From: Bremia lactucae
Lineage: Eukaryota; Oomycota; Peronosporomycetes; Peronosporales; Peronosporaceae
Direction of reading: 5' to 3'
Assembly: GCF_004359215.1 (NCBI RefSeq)
Contig: NC_090621.1
Coordinates: 4,154,943-4,168,614 of the forward strand
DNA: 13,672 bases
Shown here: one piece after another, positions 9,082 to 13,672 of the stretch
Position numbering within the stretch: position 1 is the first letter of the stretch
How the letters are laid out: the number at the start of each line of letters is the position of its first letter
The notes under the pieces: generated by a model
The model's database searches: none
Told to the model about the DNA's origin: nothing
The model's input: the letters and a program-made list of their open reading frames with translations, nothing else
Program-made: the position numbers and the translations under genes

Positions 9082-9116
9082 GTCAGATGGTGGAACTGTG
9101 GTCCTTGGACTGACTA

Positions 9117-9129
9117 CAAAGTGCTACCA
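9117..9129 (-). other. Primer-binding site of Gypsy copy 2
   Basis: TGGTAGCACTTTG on the minus strand, two bases inside LTR D, identical to the 13-mer of copy 1 at 1242-1254. It establishes that LTR D is a 5' LTR. Confidence 0.72.
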
Positions 9130-9131
9130 GC

Positions 9132-9291
9132 TGTGACGGCGCACTGCCGACTTGTACTGCTTCAGGACAAGTCCACTTCGCACTGCTTCAGTTGCGAGTG
9201 GTGCCTCACGTCACTTCACGTACACTAGTACGTGCAGAAAAAGACTCTCTTTAAAACACTTGTTTTAAAGAGGGTTAATTAAAATACTGTA
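9132..9291 (-). mobile_element. LTR D, truncated 5' LTR of Gypsy copy 2
   Basis: The first 160 bp (plus-strand order) match the U5-side part of LTRs A and B, starting TGTGACGG in place of TGTAACGG. The match stops at ACTGTAT, about 290 bp short of a full LTR, and pol sequence of the opposite orientation follows at once. One base change breaks the first stem-loop (CAGGACAAG for CAGTACAAG). A longer perfect inverted repeat has arisen at 9247-9272, with 12-bp arms CTCTTTAAAACA and TGTTTTAAAGAG and two bases between them. Confidence 0.85.
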
Positions 9292-9296
9292 TGCGC

Positions 9297-9316
9297 CTCC
9301 GAAGTTAACTTCGGAG
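9297..9316. repeat. Perfect 20-bp palindrome at an element junction
   Basis: CTCCGAAGTTAACTTCGGAG equals its own reverse complement. It starts 6 bp after the end of LTR D and just before recognisable plus-strand pol sequence, so it lies at the breakpoint between two oppositely oriented element pieces. Confidence 0.8.
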
Positions 9317-10402
9317 ACAACTCAATTACCAACCCTAGAACCCAAGCGGTTCTTGAGAGATCTGCATAGTGGTAGAATCAGGCAGATCTGCGTACTCGTC
9401 ACAGAGACGATTACGTAACCGATATTCGGTCAGCGGTAATTTTTGCAGAGAACGAACGGGTTCTCAGCAGCTCATCGATGGACGAAAGTGTCCTCGATGT
9501 GAAGACTCGGATTGAGAGATATACTACTCAATCTGGGAGTCACATGAGACAAATTATTTGTATAAGGATTTGATTGAATTCAGGGATGTAATATCCTGAA
9601 AACAGTTCCATGCGAGTTTCCTAAGGATAAAGGCACTCGACATGAGATCGAGCTCAAACAGGGCTCGAAGTACTGTGTCATGAAGTAGTGGCCACTGCCT
9701 CGTGAAAAAGTACTTGCGATCGATAAATTCTTTATCGATCGATTCAAAGCGGGCCATGTGAGGAAGTCAACCTCCCCACGTAGCTTTCCGATCTTCTGTG
9801 TACAAAAGGCCACCGGAGGGTGGCGAATAGTGCACGCATTCAATACACTGAATGATGCAACGGTAGCGGCTGAAACACCAATCGCCGAGCTTCGGCTCGT
9901 GACAGGATCTGGTGAGATACCTAGAAAAGGCGTAATCATAGATGGTATGTCTAAGAGTACCATATTTTCGTCTATAAATCTGATGGATGGATTTTATCAG
10001 ATCCGGGACATCCTGTACACAGCAGTGAGCACTCCCAATGAGATGCTCTGGGAATGGCTAGTAATGCCACAGGGGCTTAGTAACGTCCCTGCAACATTCA
10101 ACAGATGCGTAACGAATCTGTTGAGACCGGAGCAAGAAATCGCACCGAGTTATTTTGACAATGTATTCGTCCATAGCCGGGCCATGGACGATAAGACGGA
10201 CGTGGAAGTTCATAAAACTTACGTTCGTCAGGTTCTTACACTTATGCTAAAGCATAATTTGTACGCAAATATCAAGAAGTGTATATTCGCTGCAAGCGAA
10301 ATACCACTTCTTGGTTGCATCGTCGGTAAACACGGCGTGTGCCCTGATCCCGAAAAGATCAAGGCAATTACCGACTGGACAGTTCCAGTCGATGTCAAGG
10401 GA
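9317..10402 (+). pseudogene. Ty3/Gypsy pol fragment: protease-RT linker and reverse transcriptase
   Basis: From 9317 the linker before RT is readable in shifting frames (LEPKRFLRDLHSGRIRQICV; MDESVLDVKTRIERYTTQS; YLYKDLIEFRDV). The RT frame proper runs from about 9611 to 10402: CEFPKDKGTRHEIELKQGSK, an in-frame TAG at 9686 where Gln is expected, FKAGHVRKSTSP, FCVQKATGGWRIVHAFN, TAVSTPNEMLWEWLVMPQGL, PATFNR, and YFDNVFVHSRA at 10151. The catalytic YxDD motif therefore reads YFDN, which would abolish polymerase activity. There is an in-frame 36-nt segment at 9884-9919 that the RT at 12777 onward lacks. The frame ends within ITDWTVPVDVKG, where RT normally leads into RNase H; both RNase H and integrase are missing. 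A GTG at 9758 opens the long clean stretch but is not a true start. Same family as, or very close to, the neighbouring copies, judging from LTR C. Confidence 0.9.
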
Positions 10403-10410
10403 CATTGTCA

Positions 10411-10597
10411 GCCGCCTGACGATGATCAGGCGGCCGTTCTGCTCTCACCGAGTCGCCCATTTTTTTCCGTCCGACTCGCACTCATAGTCGACCTCCAAAG
10501 AGGGGTCGCATTCACGTGGTGTTTCACCACGTGCACCCGCAACATGTAGAGTTGCGGCAGAAGATGACACTATGGCAGACGGAACGTCTGCCGCAAC
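10411..10597. repeat. Cluster of GC-rich inverted repeats
   Basis: Perfect stems: 10411-10419 with 10426-10434 (GCCGCCTGA, 6-nt loop); 10513-10521 with 10525-10533 (CACGTGGTG, TTT loop); 10539-10543 with 10551-10555 (GCAAC); 10574-10581 with 10585-10592 (GGCAGACG, GAA loop); and 10551-10560 with 10588-10597 (GTTGCGGCAG). The last uses bases of the two preceding stems, so these pairings exclude each other. Most of the cluster lies inside the antisense ORF. Function unknown. Confidence 0.7.
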
Positions 10598-10681
10598 AGC
10601 CAATAATGCGTCGCCCGCGGCTGCATGAACCGCCGCCGAAGGCGCCGCACTATTCGCATACCGCATGGGCTTGCTAACCAT
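10445..10681 (-). CDS. Element antisense ORF, 78 codons, function unknown
   Basis: Reads on the strand opposite to the RT and LTR of its own element, from near the polypurine tract back toward pol. The product is Ala/Ser-rich at first (SAAPSAAVHAAAGDALLAVA), then acidic (CDPSLEVDYECESD) and ends in KKWATR. No known domain, signal peptide or membrane segment. The first 20 codons align to the ORF at 7992-8053 in the other copy, and both have Met at positions 1 and 6. Antisense ORFs between pol and the 3' LTR are known from some plant retrotransposons, so the position has a precedent. Such a short Ala-rich ORF in GC-rich DNA can also arise by chance. It may be truncated at its C-terminus, since the pol deletion ends nearby. 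Confidence 0.45.
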   Translation of the reverse strand: MVSKPMRYANSAAPSAAVHAAAGDALLAVAADVPSAIVSSSAATLHVAGARGETPRECDPSLEVDYECESDGKKWATR

Positions 10682-10784
10682 GCAAAGAATTTAAAATAAT
10701 GTTTCTGACCAATCAAGATCGTTCCTAATAAAGTGGTCTTATAGTGGCCACTCTTCCTAATGACAGTCAGAGTGATTGTCGTTT

Positions 10785-10797
10785 AAGGGAGGGGTGA
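10785..10797 (+). other. Polypurine tract before LTR C
   Basis: AAGGGAGGGGTGA directly before the LTR start, identical to the tract of copy 2. The roughly 20 bases on its left (AGTGATTGTCGTTT) are also shared. Confidence 0.87.
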
Positions 10798-11234
10798 TGT
10801 AACGAGGTGTGTCGTTACGTGAAATTAACCTTAAAGGTTGTTAATTAATATATTATCTAGAAGGTAGAGAATATATGGAGAATGTTACTTTACATGGTTA
10901 TATTCTAAAAGCTTATCCATTGGTAGATATAGACCATTATATCTACTTTCTCCGCAGTCCAGTCAGCGCTGGACGCGCGCAAAGAAAATGACAGATAAGA
11001 CTTTTATTATATGTTTTGTATTAGTTTATAATTAAGTTAGTATTAAGTAGACAGACAAAAAAAAATAATTCTATTAATACAGTTTTCAATTAACCCTCTA
11101 TAGAGCAAGTGATTTAAAGAGAGTCTTCCTCCGCACGTACTAGTGTACGTGAAGTGACGTGAGGCACCACTCGCAATGAGGCAGTGCGATATAGACTTGA
11201 ACTGAGCAGTACAAGTCGGCCGTGCCCCGTTACA
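10798..11234 (+). mobile_element. Complete LTR C (3' LTR of plus-strand Gypsy piece)
   Basis: A 437-bp LTR, TGTAACGAGG...CCCCGTTACA, the inverse of LTRs A and B. The polypurine tract on its left makes it a 3' LTR. Stem-loops are kept at 11134-11151 (7-bp arms) and 11195-11216 (one mismatch), while the middle one has decayed. The right flank begins AAAAT and I find no matching duplication, as expected for an element that has lost its 5' part. Confidence 0.9.
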
Positions 11235-11312
11235 AAATACTAAAATCTTGTGACTTCTTGAGAAAAGTGCTGACTTTACTTTAAGACATTTCATACAATA
11301 ACATTGTGTACA

Positions 11313-11414
11313 TGTAACGATGCACCTATTGATAGTACTGACAACAGTACTTCTCAACTTAGTGAAGGTGTGGTGCCTCGATTACTTCATGTAAATGACG
11401 TGCAGAATGGACTT
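11313..11414 (-). mobile_element. Diverged partial LTR E
   Basis: Starts TGTAACGATGCACC and follows the U5-side end of LTRs A and B with strong drift: a hairpin at 11334-11351 (AGTACTG, ACAA loop, CAGTACT) in the place of their first stem-loop, then GTGGTGCCT, TTACTTCA-GTA and ACGTGCAGA in the same order. The match fades after 11414. In this orientation it would be the 3' LTR of a minus-strand element whose pol end is the chromodomain fragment at 11954-12183. No polypurine tract is evident. Confidence 0.6.
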
Positions 11415-11504
11415 GTGCAAGTACGCCGCTAATCCAAGGAACTTTCTAAGCCTTCGAATGAGGGGTCTCAATCGGATAGACGTGCTAGTTGCATTCGCTA
11501 TAGC

Positions 11505-11912
11505 ATGTTCGGTTCCGACGATGAGGATGTTTCCTCATCACCAGCACCGTCTCCCGTGGCGTCACCCGCACTAATTTATTTGCGTGATGATGACGGTGTC
11601 GTAAGCCATCGTAATATAAGTTCTTGTGGTGCCCCTGCTTCAGTGGGTACCACTTGGTACAGTGATAACAACAAACGAGATAAAATCTCGTTGATGCAAG
11701 CCTGGAACGCGTTTATTCGCAACGTCAAAGACATTGGACGCGAAGCCTGGCTTCAAAGACTTAACGCGATTCGCGTTAAGTTTAAGAAGCGAACTCCAAT
11801 CGGGGCAAGGTATAAATTGCATCGGTTGCCACGTGAGGCAGGACTTCCATGCCTCACGTGGGGTGATCCTTGTCCGTGTTGGGTTGACAACACGAAGCGA
11901 GTAAAAAAATGA
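11505..11912 (+). CDS. Hypothetical 135-aa ORF in retroelement context
   Basis: An intact frame, MFGSDDEDVSSSPAPSPVAS..., acidic and Ser/Pro-rich for 50 residues. A more structured, basic part follows (DKISLMQAWNAFIRNVKDIG; EAWLQRLNAIRVKFKKRTPI) and then a Cys/Trp-containing segment (WGDPCPCWVDN), ending in KRVKK. No zinc-knuckle spacing, protease motif or other known domain is recognisable. It lies between partial LTR E and a minus-strand chromodomain fragment. Relative to that element it is antisense and occupies the same place as the antisense ORF of family 1, although the two proteins do not resemble each other beyond an Ala/Ser-rich start. It could instead be a gag-type fragment of a plus-strand element. 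It is the longest undisrupted element-associated frame with a proper ATG in the window. Confidence 0.5.
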   Translation: MFGSDDEDVSSSPAPSPVASPALIYLRDDDGVVSHRNISSCGAPASVGTTWYSDNNKRDKISLMQAWNAFIRNVKDIGREAWLQRLNAIRVKFKKRTPIGARYKLHRLPREAGLPCLTWGDPCPCWVDNTKRVKK

Positions 11913-11953
11913 TGTCTATTCACTTTCTTCGCCCAGGGGAAGTGCTTGCATCT

Positions 11954-12183
11954 TTATCGAGATGCGCGATACGATTGACGTTTTGTAATCAATTTGCAAG
12001 CGCCAGGGGCGCGTGTTTTCCGACGGACCTTCTGCTCTATCAGATGGGTCTTGTCATACTGACGAACGAGGCCCTCAACGTCAACAATCAAATGGAAATG
12101 AGGCTCCCAGCTGTCATGTGAAGGTCGATGACCACGCCAGTGAACAAGATAACTCGTTCGCTGCCTCTTCACATCACGGTTGT
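11954..12183 (-). pseudogene. Chromodomain fragment, C-terminal end of Gypsy integrase
   Basis: The minus-strand frame contains TSYLVHWRGHRPSHDSWEPH followed by LIVDVEGLVRQYDKTH (about 12044-12154), a chromodomain with the expected aromatic residues and the W-E-P signature. It continues in a basic tail to a stop at 11954. Chromodomains sit at the C-terminus of pol in chromovirus-type Gypsy elements and guide integration to modified chromatin. The integrase catalytic core that should precede it is absent: right of about 12183 the DNA is integrase of the opposite strand. The frame extends to 12226, but that part is the shadow of the plus-strand integrase. Confidence 0.75.
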
Positions 12184-12676
12184 CTCGATGCACCAACAAG
12201 TGGGCATCGTGGGCGTGAGAAAACAAATTTCACAGTAAGTCGTGACTTTTACTGGCCCCGCTAGTATCAGCTCGTGAGCAAGTACATTCGTGCTTGCGAG
12301 ATATGTCAACGGGAGAAGCCTAGTACTTCATCTCGTGCACCTCTTCAACCTCTACCACTTCCGGCAGAGTGTTGGCAGTCCGTATCTATGGACTTCGTCT
12401 TCGAATTTCCCGAAGACGATCACAAAAACAATGGACTCCTTGTTTTTGTAGACAGATTCAGCAAGATGGTACATCTTGCTGCGGTACCAGAGTCGATTAC
12501 GACGTCCGGGTTGTGCCCGTGTCTTTATCGACACGGTATTCAAACTCCATGGGTTACTCCGTGATTGGTCTCGGATAGAGATCCGAGATTCACGGCGGCG
12601 TTCTGGCAATCCGTGTTCTGATCTCTCGGAACACGGCTGACTATGTCAACATCTGATCACCCGGAAACGGATGGTC
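12184..12676 (+). pseudogene. Gypsy integrase fragment
   Basis: Frame 12184-12507 reads DAPTSGHRGREKTNFTVSRD, FYWPR, TAG (12262, where Gln is expected), KYIRACEICQREKP, CWQSVSMDFVFEFP, VFVDRFSKMVHLAAVPESIT. This is the zinc-binding HHCC region (its first His is not clear) and the first catalytic Asp (SMDF). After SITTSG an extra base shifts the frame; CARVFIDTVFKLHG is readable in the new frame. A missing base near 12562 shifts it again to SDRDPRFTAAFWQSVF, which contains the second catalytic Asp. A TGA follows, then STSDHPETDG, and the gap begins before the catalytic Glu. Integrase inserts element DNA into the host chromosome; this copy is dead. Confidence 0.9.
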
Positions 12677-12776
12677 NNNNNNNNNNNNNNNNNNNNNNNN
12701 NNNNNNNNNNNNNNNNNNNNNNNNNNNNNNNNNNNNNNNNNNNNNNNNNNNNNNNNNNNNNNNNNNNNNNNNNNNN
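12677..12776. other. Assembly gap of 100 N
   Basis: Exactly 100 unknown bases between integrase on the left and the N-terminal part of a reverse transcriptase on the right, both plus strand. Gypsy order is RT, RNase H, integrase, so the two sides are not one continuous pol; the gap hides a junction of unknown length. Confidence 0.95.
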
Positions 12777-13672
12777 CAGAAGAAGTGCCGATCCGTCTAC
12801 CAGCAGATAGGGGCATCGGGCACAAGATAGACCTCAACCCTGGCACCAAGTATTGTGTGACCAGGCAATGGTCGTTGCCGAAAGAACAAGTCGATTATAT
12901 CGATGAGTTCTTCGACAAACAAGCCAAGGCGGGACATGTGCGTGAGAGCAAATCGCCTCACTGCAGCCCGACCTTTTGTAGAGCCACAGGTGGATGGCGC
13001 GGTTCATGCTTACAATAAGCTGGACACGGCGACCATACCGGCCCAAACGCCAATTCCGCGGAAAGATGTTTTGTTGAACTCCATGGGAAAGTCAACTATA
13101 TTTTTTGCGTTGATTTTAAAGGATGTCTACGATCAGGAACTCATGAGAGTCCGACGTAGCCATAACAGCTGTAAGCACCCCAAGCGGTATGCTTTGGAAG
13201 TGGCTTGTGACACCAGGGTTTGAAAAACGCACCAGCGACATTCAACCGAGTGGTGGCTCACGTGATGCGTCAGCACCGTGCCTACGCGCTCTATTCCTTT
13301 GACGATGTATTCGTGCATTGTCGGGCCGAGGACGGGCTGAGCGCAATAGAGTCGCACAAGCGTCATTTAGACGCTGTGTTGCAGACTTTGAAGGACGCCC
13401 AATTGTACGTCAACTTGCAAAAGTGCGTCATAGGGGTCCCTGAGATACCTGTACTGGGCTGCATCGTTGGTACACATGGTGTACGAGCAGACCCAGACAA
13501 GGTAAAATCAGTAAAGGAATGGCCAATCCCACGGCATGTGAAGGATTTGCGCCAATTCCTAGGGCTCGCTAATTACTTGCATAAGTATAGCAAGAATTAT
13601 GCGGAGCAAACTAAACCATTATCTGATCTCCATAAAAAGGACACAGAATGGGTTTGGTTTAATAAACAAGAA
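12777..13672 (+). pseudogene. Gypsy reverse transcriptase, frameshifted, open at right edge
   Basis: Begins at the gap with EEVPIRLPADRGIGHKIDLN, PGTKYCVTRQWSLPKEQVDY and AGHVRESKSPHCSPTFC. A deletion follows near 12982 and the frame moves to AYNKLDTATIPAQTPIPRKD, then MGKSTIF and LMR in drifting frames, and MLWKWLVTP near 13189. Two bases are missing near 13215 (CCAGGG for CCACAGGG). From 13217 a clean frame runs off the window: GLKNAPATFNRVV, SFDDVFVHCRAED, QLYVNLQKCVIGVPEIPVLG, LRQFLGLANYLHKYSKNYAE, then the start of the RNase H connection (DTEWVWFN). The catalytic Asp pair is kept (13301-13306), but the Tyr of YxDD is Ser. It differs clearly from the RT at 9611-10402, so it is another lineage of the same superfamily. 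Confidence 0.9.

Noticed and set aside
7423..11234. Composite transposon with a target-site duplication
   Set aside because: The outer pentamers (CCCAG and AAAAT) do not match, and the inner structure shows two separate element pieces.

Overview
The window looks like repeat-rich oomycete nuclear DNA (a Phytophthora or downy-mildew type genome). The evidence is two intact host genes with compact structure (introns of 63-81 bp in the spliced gene), surrounded by decayed Ty3/Gypsy LTR retrotransposon pieces of the kind that fill the gene-sparse parts of such genomes. The assignment is an inference from gene style and element type, not from a marker gene. There are two assembly gaps of exactly 100 N (8054-8153 and 12677-12776), the usual placeholder for a gap of unknown size, and both lie inside retroelement sequence.

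Layout. 1-1700: 5' end of a minus-strand Gypsy element that runs off the left edge (broken gag, primer-binding site, complete LTR). 1701-2214: intergenic, with one isolated 22-bp LTR-terminus motif. 2215-4613: a seven-exon minus-strand gene for a SUN-domain membrane protein of the Slp1/SUCO type (655 aa after splicing). 4614-4932: short intergenic spacer. 4933-6675: a single-exon minus-strand gene for a bZIP- or bHLH-like transcription factor with a long C-terminal domain. 6676-7422: intergenic. 7423-9291: a second minus-strand copy of the same Gypsy family (3' LTR, polypurine tract, gap, gag, primer-binding site, truncated 5' LTR). 9292-11234: a plus-strand piece of the same or a very close family (pol linker and reverse transcriptase, then an antisense ORF, polypurine tract and complete 3' LTR). 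It lacks 5' LTR, gag, protease, RNase H and integrase. 11313-13672: remnants of related elements: a partial LTR, a 135-codon ORF, a chromodomain fragment on the minus strand, an integrase fragment on the plus strand, and after the second gap a reverse transcriptase on the plus strand that runs off the right edge.

The two host genes are adjacent and co-oriented but show no functional link. All retroelement coding regions carry stops or frameshifts, so none of these copies looks autonomous. The most interesting structural points are: (i) an ORF antisense to the element, lying between pol and the polypurine tract and seen in two copies of family 1, with an unrelated-looking ORF in the equivalent place of a related element; (ii) a row of stem-loops at the U5-side end of the LTRs, including a paired base change between two copies that keeps a stem; (iii) LTRs whose first 22 bp are themselves a near-palindrome repeating the LTR's terminal heptamers, with an isolated 22-bp copy near the SUN gene.
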